64,000 nucleotides of DNA from Opitutia bacterium Tous-C4FEB (GCA_002304445.1 NEVA01000010.1:1-64000), one strand, 5' to 3'; positions 52,776 to 61,412 are shown, counted from the stretch's first letter. A program made the numbers and translations. Notes: a model not told the origin generated them from the sequence alone.

Positions 52776-54254
52776 TTAAGCCCCACTACCCGGCCTGAGT
52801 TGAGGAAACAAAATCACATCACGAATGCTCTCCGCGCCCGTGAGCAAAATGCACAGCCGGTCGATGCCCACGCCCATGCCTCCCGCCGGCGGCATCCCGT
52901 GCTCCAGCGCCAACAGGAAATCGTGGTCGATGTTCTGCTTCTCCTCGCCGGCCTGCGCTTCAAACATCGCGCGCTGCACGTCGGGGTCGTTCTGCTCGGA
53001 GTAAGCCGGGGCCACTTCCATGCCGCCGATCGTCAGCTCAAAAACGTCGATCGTCGTTGGATCATCGAGGCTGATTTTGGCCAGCGGACACAGCTCCTTC
53101 GGCAGCTTCATCACAAAGGTCGGCTGGATCAGCGTCGGCTCGATTTTCTTGGAGAAAATCTCGTTCGTGATCTCAAACTCTTCCCACGCGGGACTCACGT
53201 AGAGCCCCAATTTTTCGGCGCCCGCGACTTTCTCCGCCTTGCTCCGCGCGAACCAGTCGACGTCGCCCGTCGCTTCCCGGATGAGATCCTTGTAATTCAC
53301 TTCGCGCCACTCGCCGGCGAAGTCGATCTCCTGCCCGCTCGCCGCGTGCTTGATCTTCGTCGTGCCGAGCACATCCCGGCAGAGCGTGGTGAGCATATCC
53401 TTGATGAGCGTCATCATGCCGCGGTGATCGCTGTAGGCTTGGTAGACCTCGAGCATCGTGAACTCCGGGTTGTGCTTCCGCGAAACGCCTTCGTTGCGGA
53501 AAATCCGGCCGATTTCGAACACGCGGTCGTAGCCGCCCACAAGCAGACGTTTGAGCCGCAGCTCCGTCGCGATGCGCAGGAAAAAGTCCACGCCGAGCGC
53601 GTTATGGTGGGTCTTGAACGGCCGCGCCGCCGCGCCGCCCGCCGTGCTTTCCAGCACCGGCGTTTCCACTTCGATGAACTGCTGCGCTTCGAGAAACCGC
53701 CGGATGTGCGACACGACGCGCGAGCGCAGCATGAGCCGCGCGCGCGACTCGGCGTTCACGATCAGGTCGAGATAACGCTGCCGGTAAACTTGCTCCGCAT
53801 CGCTCAGCCCATGCCATTTTTCCGGCAACGGCCGCAGCGCCTTCGAGACTAGCGTGCAACGTTCGACGCGCACGGTGATTTCGCCCGTCTTGGTGACAAA
53901 GAGCGTGCCCGTCGCCCCGAGAATGTCGCCGAGGTCCAATTTCTTGAACGCCGCATAGGCCTCGTCACCGATCACGTCCTTTTTCACGTAGAGCTGGATC
54001 TGACCCTGCTGGTCCAGAATCTTCACAAACTGGCTCTTCCCCATGTCGCGGATCGTCACGAGCCGGCCGGCCACGCTCACCGTGACGACGTTGTCCTGAC
54101 CCGCGACGTAGAGCTTGATCGCGTCGGCGGAGAAGTGGCTCTGCGTCACGCTCGCCCGAAACGGGTCGAAGCCGCCGGCGCGCATTTCGGCCAGCTTGTT
54201 GCGCCGCACGGCATGTTGGTCGTTGGAGATATCAACCGGATTGGTGTCGCTCAT
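52776..54254 (-). CDS. lysS: Lysine--tRNA ligase (class II)
   Basis: A 492-residue class II aminoacyl-tRNA synthetase. The N-terminal OB-fold anticodon-binding domain lies at about residues 55-160 (VSVAGRLVTIRDMGKSQFV). Catalytic motif 1 is around RFLEAQQFIEVETPVL, motif 2 is FEIGRIFRNEGVSRKHNPEFTM near 250, and motif 3 is MGVGIDRLCILLT near 465. It charges tRNA-Lys. ATG 54254 (MSDTNPVD) is chosen; the longer upstream frame is non-coding. It is the first gene of an operon with lolC, lolD and a Gfo/Idh oxidoreductase. Confidence 0.97.
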   Translation of the reverse strand: MSDTNPVDISNDQHAVRRNKLAEMRAGGFDPFRASVTQSHFSADAIKLYVAGQDNVVTVSVAGRLVTIRDMGKSQFVKILDQQGQIQLYVKKDVIGDEAYAAFKKLDLGDILGATGTLFVTKTGEITVRVERCTLVSKALRPLPEKWHGLSDAEQVYRQRYLDLIVNAESRARLMLRSRVVSHIRRFLEAQQFIEVETPVLESTAGGAAARPFKTHHNALGVDFFLRIATELRLKRLLVGGYDRVFEIGRIFRNEGVSRKHNPEFTMLEVYQAYSDHRGMMTLIKDMLTTLCRDVLGTTKIKHAASGQEIDFAGEWREVNYKDLIREATGDVDWFARSKAEKVAGAEKLGLYVSPAWEEFEITNEIFSKKIEPTLIQPTFVMKLPKELCPLAKISLDDPTTIDVFELTIGGMEVAPAYSEQNDPDVQRAMFEAQAGEEKQNIDHDFLLALEHGMPPAGGMGVGIDRLCILLTGAESIRDVILFPQLRPGSGA

Positions 54255-54354
54255 GGAAGGAACACGAAGCCACGCCGTCCCCAGCGGCGCAAACGGAAAT
54301 TCCGTAACCGCTTTTCTCCTTTCCGTCCCCTCGGGCCCCGCCAAGCCTCCCGCC

Positions 54355-55653
54355 ATGAACCCCTTCAACCGCCGCCATTTTCTCGGTGCCGCCGCCCTCG
54401 GCGCCGCCGCGCTCTCCACCCTTCGCAGCCGCGCCGCCGACGCCCCCGCGCCCGCCGCTCCGCGCACCGTCAAGCTGGGTCTCATCGGCTGCGGCTGGTG
54501 GGCCATGGTCAATGCCAAGGGCGCCTACAAAGCCGGCGGTGCGCAGGTCATCGCGATCTGCGATATCGACAGCGCCAACCTTGAAACGACGGCCGTCGAG
54601 ATCGAAAAAATCCAGGGCTCACGCCCGCTCACATTTAAACTTTACGAGGACCTGCTCGCGGTCACCGGCCTAGAAGCCGTGATCATCTCAACGCCCCCGC
54701 AGTGGCACGCGCTTCCATTTATTGCTGCCGTGAACCGTGGGATCGACGTCTTCTGCGAGAAACCCCTCGCCTACGACATCCGCGAGGGCCGCGCGATGGT
54801 CGACGCCGCCGCCAAGAGCAAGAGCGTCGTCCAAATCGGTTTCGTGCGTCGTCAAAGCGCCGCGTTTCAAGCCGTCCGCCAGTTCATCGCCGAGGACAAA
54901 CTCGGCCGCATCATCAACGTCGACGCCCAGATCAACTTCACCGCCGGGACCGCCAGCGCCGTGCCGGTCGCACCGCCGCCGTCCCTTGACTGGGATCACT
55001 GGTGCGGCCCCGGCCCGCTCATCCCTTACAGCCCGCAGGTCGGCCACCGCAACTGGCGCCTCGAGCAGACGTCGGGCCAAGGCCACCTCTACGATTGGGG
55101 CATTCATCTGATCGACGCCACGCGCTTTATCCTCGGCGAGACGTCGCCCACCGCGATCAGCGCCACCGGCGGCATTTATCGGCTAAAGGACAAGATCACC
55201 ACGCCCGACACCCTCACCGTGCAGTTTGAATTCGCCCGTTGCCCCGTCACGTGGCGCCACCGGCTGTGGGGCTCCGCCGAGCTCACGCCCGAGTTCAACA
55301 ACGGCATCTTTTTCTACGGTGAAAAGGGCACCGTATTCGTGACCGACCAGCGCTGGGTTTTTCTGCCAAACGGCAAAGGCGCCGAGCGTCAGGTCAACGA
55401 AACCAAGTCCGACCTCGTCCCGCTTCACGTCGCGGAATTTCTCGACGCCGTGCGCCACCGCAAACCCGTCAGCGCCACCGTCGCCGAGGCGCACCTTTCA
55501 ACGAGCGCCGTCAAGCTCGCGATGATCGCTTACGAGACCGGCGCCCGCCTCGCGTGGGACGCGAAGTCCGAGCAGATCACCAACCACCCGGAAGCCGCCA
55601 AACTGCTGAAGCGCGCCTACCGCGCGCCTTGGAAACATCCTTACGCCGGCTGA
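54355..55653 (+). CDS. Tat-exported Gfo/Idh/MocA-family oxidoreductase
   Basis: A 432-residue oxidoreductase with a twin-arginine-type signal (NRRHFLGAAALGAAALSTL). The Rossmann fold starts at VKLGLIGCGWWAMVNAKGAYKAG, with EKPLAYDIREGRAMV near residue 138 and the catalytic-region GHLYDWGIHLIDATRFILG near 245. Such periplasmic members in this group of bacteria are often linked to sugar oxidation, with the cofactor bound before export. The substrate is unknown. ATG 54355 places the signal at the N-terminus. It is divergent from lysS and convergent with the phosphorylase gene. Confidence 0.92.
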   Translation: MNPFNRRHFLGAAALGAAALSTLRSRAADAPAPAAPRTVKLGLIGCGWWAMVNAKGAYKAGGAQVIAICDIDSANLETTAVEIEKIQGSRPLTFKLYEDLLAVTGLEAVIISTPPQWHALPFIAAVNRGIDVFCEKPLAYDIREGRAMVDAAAKSKSVVQIGFVRRQSAAFQAVRQFIAEDKLGRIINVDAQINFTAGTASAVPVAPPPSLDWDHWCGPGPLIPYSPQVGHRNWRLEQTSGQGHLYDWGIHLIDATRFILGETSPTAISATGGIYRLKDKITTPDTLTVQFEFARCPVTWRHRLWGSAELTPEFNNGIFFYGEKGTVFVTDQRWVFLPNGKGAERQVNETKSDLVPLHVAEFLDAVRHRKPVSATVAEAHLSTSAVKLAMIAYETGARLAWDAKSEQITNHPEAAKLLKRAYRAPWKHPYAG

Positions 55654-55728
55654 AAAGCAGGGCGGCGTCTCCGATCCGCCCTCCGAGCCCGCGCCTCGTC
55701 TACGTCCGCGGCCGCACCGCGCCCGCCT

Positions 55729-56577
55729 TTACGCGCCGACCAGCCGCGGCACCGCCGCGATCACGAGCCGCTCGAAATTAGCCGCACCTTTCGCGGCATT
55801 TTCCAACGTGTGGTCGTGCGACAGTTTCTCATCGGAGAGCCCCGCGCCCATGTTGGTGATGCAAGAGACGCCGACGACCTTCATCCCGCAGTGCCGCGCG
55901 ATCAGGCACTCCGGCACGCTCGACATTCCGACCGCATCTGCGCCCCATCCCTGGATCATTCGGATCTCCGCCGGGGTCTCAAACGACGGCCCGCGCAGCG
56001 CGAGGTAAACTCCCCGGTGAAGCGGAATCAACTCCGCCACCGCCGCCTGTGAAATCTTCTCTGACAACGCCGGATCCCATGCATCGCTCATCCCGAAGAA
56101 CCGAGGACCAAAGGTCTCGTCGTTTGCGCCCGTGAGGGGATTCAAGCCCAGGGCGTTGATGTGATCGGTGATCAACATCAGTTGGCTCACCCCGATGGGC
56201 GCCCGCAAGCTGCCCGCCGCGTTGGACAAAAACAGGACCTCGACGCCCACCGCGCGGAGCGTCCGCACCATCGTCTTCAACGGATACGGGTCATCGGTCT
56301 CGTAAAAATGTTTGCGGCCCTTGAGCACAACCACGTCGACCCCATTTAATTTTCCCGCGACCAACGCCCCGGTGTGGCCTTGCACCGTCAGCACCGGAAA
56401 TCCCGGCAACTCGGCATGGGGCACCGTCACCGCTCCCTCCACGCGATCGGCCAATCCGCCCAACCCCGAACCCAGCACGATGGCGAGTTTCGGCGCCCGC
56501 CCCGCCAGGACCGTCGTCAAAGCCGCCGCCGAGCGTTTTACGTTCTCAACATGGAGTTGCTGCACCGTCATAATCAT
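55729..56577 (-). CDS. Purine-nucleoside phosphorylase (trimeric type)
   Basis: A 282-residue enzyme that splits inosine/guanosine with phosphate. Characteristic blocks are LAIVLGSGLGGLADRVEG near residue 32 (phosphate loop), GHTGALVAGKLNGVDVVVLKGRKHFYE near 67, LSNAAGSLRAPIGVSQLMLITDHINALG near 115, and the base-site segments YLALRGPSFETPAEI near 195 and WGADAVGMSSVPECLIARHCG near 213. ATG 56577 is used, with ATG 56571 as alternative. With the deaminase and permease it makes a purine-salvage set. It is divergent from lipB. Confidence 0.94.
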   Translation of the reverse strand: MIMTVQQLHVENVKRSAAALTTVLAGRAPKLAIVLGSGLGGLADRVEGAVTVPHAELPGFPVLTVQGHTGALVAGKLNGVDVVVLKGRKHFYETDDPYPLKTMVRTLRAVGVEVLFLSNAAGSLRAPIGVSQLMLITDHINALGLNPLTGANDETFGPRFFGMSDAWDPALSEKISQAAVAELIPLHRGVYLALRGPSFETPAEIRMIQGWGADAVGMSSVPECLIARHCGMKVVGVSCITNMGAGLSDEKLSHDHTLENAAKGAANFERLVIAAVPRLVGA

Positions 56578-56638
56578 GCGCCCACTGCTACCCGAACCCC
56601 GCGCCGCTGTAACGCCCGGAGTTGCGCCGCCCGAAAAA

Positions 56639-57373
56639 ATGCCCGAACTAGCCGCAATGACCGCCTCATCGCCCTCCCCCGTTCCGCCCGCCCGGCCCTG
56701 TGCCGTCGCGGTCGCCGTGATCGACTGGGGGCGCACGCGCTACGAACCCGCCCGTGTCGCGCAAGAAGCCCTCGTCGCCCGCCACTTGGCCGGCCAGATC
56801 GGTGACACGCTGGTCTTCACCGAACACGAGCCCGTGTTCACCGTCGGCCTCCGCGCCGGCGCCGAGAAAAACCTGATCTGGGACTCCACCCGGCTCGCCG
56901 CCGAGGGTATCGAACTCGCCCCGACCAACCGCGGCGGAGACATCACCTACCACGGTCCCGGCCAACTCGTCGGCTACCCCATCGTCTCCCTCGCCGCCCG
57001 CAAAGACCTGCACGCCTACCTTCGCTTCCTCGAGCAGGTTCTGATCAACGCCGTCGGCTCCCTCGGCCTCACCGCCACGCGACGCCCCGGCCTCACCGGC
57101 ATCTGGATCGGCCCGCGCAAAGTCGCCGCCCTCGGGGTCGCCGTCCGGCGTTGGATCACTTACCATGGCTTCGCCCTCAACGTAAACGCCCACCTCCCCC
57201 ACTTCGCTGGCATCGTCCCGTGCGGCATCGCGGCTACCGAAGGCACCGTCACCTCCCTCCACGCCGAACTCGGCCACGACCTCGACCTCGCCGCCGTTCA
57301 AAAAATCATCGCCGGGGAATTCCAAACCCTCTGGCCCGCCTTCCTCGCCTCCGGTGAAATTCCCGACCAATAG
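56639..57373 (+). CDS. lipB: Lipoyl(octanoyl) transferase
   Basis: A 244-residue enzyme that moves octanoyl groups from acyl carrier protein to lipoyl domains. The signature RGGDITYHGPGQLVGYP lies near residue 97, with GIWIGPRKVAALGVAV near 155 (catalytic Lys) and ITYHGFALNVNAHLPHFAGIVPCGI near 175 carrying the catalytic Cys. ATG 56639 and ATG 56657 are both possible starts, and the first 20 residues are not conserved. It is followed 49 bases later by lipA in the same direction. Confidence 0.95.
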   Translation: MPELAAMTASSPSPVPPARPCAVAVAVIDWGRTRYEPARVAQEALVARHLAGQIGDTLVFTEHEPVFTVGLRAGAEKNLIWDSTRLAAEGIELAPTNRGGDITYHGPGQLVGYPIVSLAARKDLHAYLRFLEQVLINAVGSLGLTATRRPGLTGIWIGPRKVAALGVAVRRWITYHGFALNVNAHLPHFAGIVPCGIAATEGTVTSLHAELGHDLDLAAVQKIIAGEFQTLWPAFLASGEIPDQ

Positions 57374-57422
57374 CGTGCATTCGCGGGCAAAATCCTTTTC
57401 GTCTCCCTTCTGAACTCTCCCG

Positions 57423-58319
57423 ATGGACACCACGCGTAAACCTTCCTGGCTCCGCGCCAAACTTCCCAGCGGCCCCGGCTACCAAGCCGTCCGCTCTCTC
57501 GTGGACGAACACAAGCTCCACACCGTCTGCCAGAGCGCGCAGTGCCCCAACCTCGGCGAGTGCTGGTCCCGCGGCACCGCCACCGTCATGATCCTCGGCA
57601 ACATCTGCACGCGCTCCTGCAACTTCTGCGCGATTCAGACCGGCCGCCCCACCGAGCTCGACCTCGGCGAACCCGCCCGCGTCGCCGACGCCGTCGCCAA
57701 GATGGGCCTTCGCCACTGCGTCATCACCTCCGTCGCCCGCGACGAACTCGCCGATGGCGGCGCCGCCGTCTGGGCCGCCACCATCCGCGCCGTCCGCCAC
57801 CGCAATCCCCAGACTGCCATCGAGGTCCTCACGCCCGATTGGAAGGGCAAGCTCCACGACCTCGATACCGTGCTCGACGCCAAACCCGATATTTTTAACC
57901 ACAACCTGGAAACCGTCGAACGCCTCCAGAAACCCGTCCGCGTCCAGGCCCGCTACGACCGCTCCCGCTCCGTCCTCCAACACGCCAAGTCCCGCGGCTT
58001 CACCACCAAGACCGGCATCATGCTCGGCCTCGGGGAGACTCAGGCCGAGATCGAGCAGACCCTCCGCGACATCGCCGCCGATAAAACCGACATTCTCACC
58101 ATCGGCCAATATCTCCAGCCCACCCCGCAACACCTCAAAGTCGAGCGCTGGGCCCACCCCGACGAATTCGCTCACTGGAAACAGTTCGGCCTCGGCCTCG
58201 GCATCGGCGTCGTGGAAAGCGGCGCGATGGTCCGCTCCAGCTACCACGCCGACGAACAGTCCCAGAAATATACCGGCGTCGAGCACCTCAACACGCACAA
58301 CGCGTTGGCCGGGGTGTAA
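57423..58319 (+). CDS. lipA: Lipoyl synthase
   Basis: A 298-residue radical-SAM enzyme that inserts sulfurs into octanoyl groups. The auxiliary Fe-S cluster motif CQSAQCPNLGEC (C-X4-C-X5-C) is at about residues 36-47. The radical-SAM motif CTRSCNFC (C-X3-C-X2-C) is at about 61-68. The C-terminal Arg-Ser-Ser segment VRSSYHADEQ provides the third ligand of the auxiliary cluster. Together with lipB it completes de novo lipoate attachment for pyruvate dehydrogenase-type complexes. The N-terminus RKPSWLRAKLPSG is typical. Confidence 0.97.
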   Translation: MDTTRKPSWLRAKLPSGPGYQAVRSLVDEHKLHTVCQSAQCPNLGECWSRGTATVMILGNICTRSCNFCAIQTGRPTELDLGEPARVADAVAKMGLRHCVITSVARDELADGGAAVWAATIRAVRHRNPQTAIEVLTPDWKGKLHDLDTVLDAKPDIFNHNLETVERLQKPVRVQARYDRSRSVLQHAKSRGFTTKTGIMLGLGETQAEIEQTLRDIAADKTDILTIGQYLQPTPQHLKVERWAHPDEFAHWKQFGLGLGIGVVESGAMVRSSYHADEQSQKYTGVEHLNTHNALAGV

Positions 58320-58415
58320 AGTGGAGCGCCGAGGCCCCGCTCGGTCTTTCGGTTTGGGCTCAGCTGCGGGCGCGCCCCCCTCGTCGCGTCCAACAAAGAC
58401 GGATCAACAGGCTTC

Positions 58416-58955
58416 CTATTTGCCCAAAGACTCAATTTGGGCCTTCCCGTGTAGCTTCGTTTTTACTTCGCCAAAAACGTTGGGTTTTGAAGTAACCGCT
58501 TGGCCTGTAATTTTACCGTTAGCGTCCCTGTAAACTGTTCTTACTTCCCCGAACACATTTGGCTTTTGGGCCACGGCCTCCCCAACTTTTCGGCCTTGGG
58601 CGTCGGTGATAACCGATTTGGTTTCGCCAAACACATTCGGCTGGCGGGTTGTAATTTTACCGACCGGTTGGGCACCGTCATTTTTGACGACGGCCTTGAT
58701 TTCACCGACATAGTTCGGCTTTTGCGCCACGATCGTTTGGAACGGCGCTCCATTTGAATTTCGCACCACGCTTTTCGTCTCCCCAAAACTATTGGGTTTT
58801 TGAGTGACGATGGTGATGGGTTTACTCGCCACCGATTGGACTACGGTGCGTCTCTCAGCAGAGGCGTTGGTCTCGGATTGGGTGGCCGTCTTTGTTGGGA
58901 CATGGCCAAGGGCTGATCGGGCCGAAAGCAGCACAAGGAAAACGATGACCAACAT
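58416..58955 (-). CDS. Secreted protein with five tandem 26-residue repeats, function unknown
   Basis: A 179-residue protein. A signal peptide (LVIVFLVLLSARSALG) precedes a Ser/Thr-rich linker. From residue 49 to the end, five units of 26 residues (the last 27 and degenerate) follow each other without gaps. The core of each is (Q/S)KPNxFGExK(S/T)V, or RQPNVFGETKSV, followed by a DxxGK-type turn. The period of 78 bp with regular beta/turn spacing suggests a solenoid or stacked-hairpin fold, though this is inference. The coding sequence is visibly less GC-rich than its neighbours. ATG 58955 is preferred over TTG 58961. It is convergent with lipA. Confidence 0.8.
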   Translation of the reverse strand: MLVIVFLVLLSARSALGHVPTKTATQSETNASAERRTVVQSVASKPITIVTQKPNSFGETKSVVRNSNGAPFQTIVAQKPNYVGEIKAVVKNDGAQPVGKITTRQPNVFGETKSVITDAQGRKVGEAVAQKPNVFGEVRTVYRDANGKITGQAVTSKPNVFGEVKTKLHGKAQIESLGK

Positions 58956-59300
58956 GCTCAACCGTTAGGGCGGTTGAGATTGGAATGCTAGAATTAAGCG
59001 AAAGCACAGGATGGCGCCGGAGCGATAAAAGGGGTCGCGCCTTGCTTTTTGCGATCAGTGATCGGGCGCCATGTTCAACGGGAACGTTCGGTCAGAACGC
59101 CCATTCCCACGGGGTTCGAAGCCCGAACTGCTCGGATCGGCAGGCCCGGAAAAAGGGATCGGGTTTTAACTATCAATATTTACCAAGTAGCCAAACGGCG
59201 GCGTCACGCCGGGGCCGGATAGAGCATCACGTATGCGGGTTTTTGATAGTCGCGGTCAGACCTCTCCCAAACGAACCGAATTACTACCAAACCCGGCACC
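58956..59300. other. Gene-poor stretch before the toxin-antitoxin pair
   Basis: About 350 bases between the divergent repeat-protein start and the antitoxin promoter. The sequence is AT-richer than average in places (around 59165-59195) and has no coding signal, tRNA or clear repeat. It should contain the promoter of the repeat protein on the minus strand. Confidence 0.5.
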
Positions 59301-59327
59301 TTGACACAGTTTCCAATGTGCTACACC
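59301..59327 (+). promoter_or_regulatory. Promoter of the toxin-antitoxin operon
   Basis: A perfect -35 TTGACA (59301-59306) and, after 15 bases, TACACC (59322-59327) preceded by TG at 59319-59320 form an extended -10-like element. The antitoxin ATG (59336) is only eight bases beyond, so transcription would start at or next to the start codon, giving a nearly leaderless message. The -10 is weak, as is common for autorepressed operons. Confidence 0.55.
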
Positions 59328-59335
59328 TGTGCCTC

Positions 59336-59644
59336 ATGGCCGCCACGCAGACCACCACCATCCGTCTTACCCCAGCCGCCAAGCGCCGCATCACCGCCGC
59401 CGCCCGCCGCGCGGGCGTGAGCCCCGCCAAGTTCATCTCCACCGCCGCCCTCGCCCGCGCCGACGCTGCGCCGGATGATGCCAAGCTCGCCCGCCTCGAG
59501 CGCGTCGCCGCCGCGCTCCACGCCGCCGTGGCCGATGAAATCGATTTCCGCCTCGCCGACGCCCGTTGGCAGCATCACCTCGCCCAAAAAACCCCTCTGC
59601 TCACCGGTGAGGAGGCGTGGCGTGAGTTGGGACTACCGAATTGA
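59336..59644 (+). CDS. Antitoxin-like DNA-binding protein of a type II toxin-antitoxin pair
   Basis: A 102-residue Ala/Arg-rich protein. The N-terminal TTTIRLTPAAKRRITAAARR resembles a ribbon-helix-helix DNA-binding start (strand followed by two helices). The C-terminal half (HAAVADEIDFRLADARWQ) would wrap the toxin. It precedes and overlaps a RelE/ParE-like gene by 23 bases. ATG 59336 fits the very close upstream promoter. The pair should repress its own promoter. The assignment depends largely on the partner. Confidence 0.75.
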   Translation: MAATQTTTIRLTPAAKRRITAAARRAGVSPAKFISTAALARADAAPDDAKLARLERVAAALHAAVADEIDFRLADARWQHHLAQKTPLLTGEEAWRELGLPN

Positions 59645-59891
59645 ACCGTCGGCGCTGCGCGACCTCCGCGACCTCGGTCCTTCGGCAATCGCGGAAGTTC
59701 GCCGTTACTTGGATGAACGAATTCGTGGCGCGACCGATCCCGCCGCCTTTGGCAAACCGCTGCGCGGCGACAAACACGGGTACTGGCGCTACCGCGTTCG
59801 CGATTGGCGACTGCTCTGTAAATTGGAAAACTCGGTGCTCATCGTCGTCGTTGTCGCAGTAGGCCACCGCTCCTCCGTCTACGATCCGTGA
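59622..59891 (+). CDS. RelE/ParE-family toxin
   Basis: An 89-residue protein of the RelE/ParE fold: WDYRIEPSALRDLRDLGPSA (strand and first helix pair), RRYLDERIRGATDPAAFGKPL, the GYWRYRVRDWRLLCKLE block typical of the family's central strands, and a terminal VVVVAVGHRSSVY strand with conserved Gly-His-Arg. Members cleave mRNA on ribosomes or inhibit gyrase. Start GTG 59622 is supported by GGAGG at 59611-59615. It overlaps the antitoxin gene, so the two are co-translated. Confidence 0.88.
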   Translation: MSWDYRIEPSALRDLRDLGPSAIAEVRRYLDERIRGATDPAAFGKPLRGDKHGYWRYRVRDWRLLCKLENSVLIVVVVAVGHRSSVYDP

Positions 59892-60140
59892 CCCGCAAAC
59901 GCGGTCAGCCCCGTAGAAAGGGAGCCAATCAAGACCTTGGAAAATACGCTTTCAAATTTGTTCTGCTCGCGCTGCATCCGATCGTGATTAACGACGGCTC
60001 AATTGAGCTTTGTACGCTGTCAAACTACTAGCCAAGCCACGCCCGATGCCCTCGCCTTTCGTGCTTAGACGAGCCGCGTATATTTTCCAACCCGCACCAG
60101 AATTCTTGCCAGTAGCCGTGCCGTCGGCCCCATTTTTCCC

Positions 60141-61412
60141 ATGCCCCTCACTATTCGCTTCCGCGTGTCCCCCGGCTTCGCCGCCGCGCTTTTGTTCCTC
60201 ATCGCCGGCTCCGTCGGCTTCGCCCAAACGCCCGCCACCGCACCCGCCCCGCTCCTCGACAAATCCGGTCATCCGCCCACGTTACGCACGCTCGCGATCG
60301 GCGACGCCGCGCCTGATTTTTCCCTGCCCGGCATCGATGGCCGCACCTACAAACTCGCCGACTTCGCCGGCCCCGACGTGTTGATGGTGCTGTTCACCTC
60401 GAACCACTGCCCCACCTCCCACGGGATCGAACGACGCCTGCAAACCCTCCGCGACGATCTCAAGGGCCGGAGCTTCGGACTCGTCGCCATCAATCCCAAT
60501 CACCCCGAGGGCCTCACGCTCAACGAGCTCGGCTACGGCGAATACAGCGACTCCTTCGAAGACATGAAGCCCTACGCGGCCAGCCTCGGCTGGGACTTCC
60601 CGTATCTCTACGACGGCGAAAAACAACTCATCGCCCGCGCCTACGGCTGCCTCGCGACGCCCCACGTGTTCATCTTTGATAAAGCCCGCCGTCTCCGCTA
60701 CGCCGGCCGTTTCGACGACTCCCGCTTCGTCGAGGAGAACTCCGTCAAATCGCCCGATGCCCGCAACGCCATCTTCGCCCTGCTCGACGGCAAACCCGTT
60801 CCCGTCGAACTCACCAAACCTCACGGTTGCTCCACCAAGTGGCGCGAGAAAAAAGAACGCAACGTCGCCACCGAGATCGGCTGGACCCAGATCCCCGTCA
60901 CCCTCGACCGCATCGACGTCGCCGGCGTCGCCGCCCTCCGTGCCAACCCCACCAACAAGGTCCGCATGATCAACGTCTGGGCCACTTGGTGCGCCCCGTG
61001 CGTCGAAGAATTCCCCGCGCTCATCGCGATCAAGCGTCAGTTCGACATGCGCGAAAACGATTTCGAACTCATCACAATCAGCCTCGACGCGCCCAAGGAT
61101 GAAGCCAAAGCCCAAGCCTTTCTCCAAAAACAAGGCGCCGGCCTCACCAAGCGCGTGCAAGCCTCCGTGGACAAAGAGGGCCGCAAAACCAGCCACTACC
61201 TTTTCACCGGCGCCAACCAAGATGACCTCGGTAAGGCTCTCGATGCCGAGTGGCCCGGCCCGATTCCACATACCATCCTGATCGCACCCGGCGGAAAAAT
61301 TCTCTGGCGGCACAACGGCATGATCGAACACGCCGCCGCCCGCTCCGCCGTAGTCTCGGCCATCGGCAACTACTACAAGCAGCCTCCCGCCGCCGCCGCG
61401 AAGAAGAAGTAG
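60141..61412 (+). CDS. Exported protein with two thioredoxin-fold domains (peroxiredoxin-like plus TlpA-like)
   Basis: A 423-residue protein with a signal peptide (PGFAAALLFLIAGSVGFAQ). Domain 1 (about residues 52-215) is an AhpC/redoxin-like fold: GDAAPDFSLPGIDGRTYKL, FTSNHCPTS with Cys 90, GCLATPHVFIFD with Cys 170. GCSTKW with Cys 230 closes it. Domain 2 (about 245-410) is a TlpA/ResA-like thioredoxin with active site WATWCAPCVEE (Cys 284 and 287). It should carry out periplasmic thiol-disulfide exchange, with domain 2 possibly reducing domain 1. The C-terminus is Ala/Lys-rich. Confidence 0.9.
   Translation: MPLTIRFRVSPGFAAALLFLIAGSVGFAQTPATAPAPLLDKSGHPPTLRTLAIGDAAPDFSLPGIDGRTYKLADFAGPDVLMVLFTSNHCPTSHGIERRLQTLRDDLKGRSFGLVAINPNHPEGLTLNELGYGEYSDSFEDMKPYAASLGWDFPYLYDGEKQLIARAYGCLATPHVFIFDKARRLRYAGRFDDSRFVEENSVKSPDARNAIFALLDGKPVPVELTKPHGCSTKWREKKERNVATEIGWTQIPVTLDRIDVAGVAALRANPTNKVRMINVWATWCAPCVEEFPALIAIKRQFDMRENDFELITISLDAPKDEAKAQAFLQKQGAGLTKRVQASVDKEGRKTSHYLFTGANQDDLGKALDAEWPGPIPHTILIAPGGKILWRHNGMIEHAAARSAVVSAIGNYYKQPPAAAAKKK

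Noticed and set aside
55657-55685. AGGGCGG/CCGCCCT inverted repeat between convergent genes
   Set aside because: The stem is short and no T-run follows on either strand, so a terminator call is not justified.
57306-58298. 330-codon minus-strand frame over lipA
   Set aside because: It is the antisense of lipA, whose Fe-S cysteines are all present on the plus strand.
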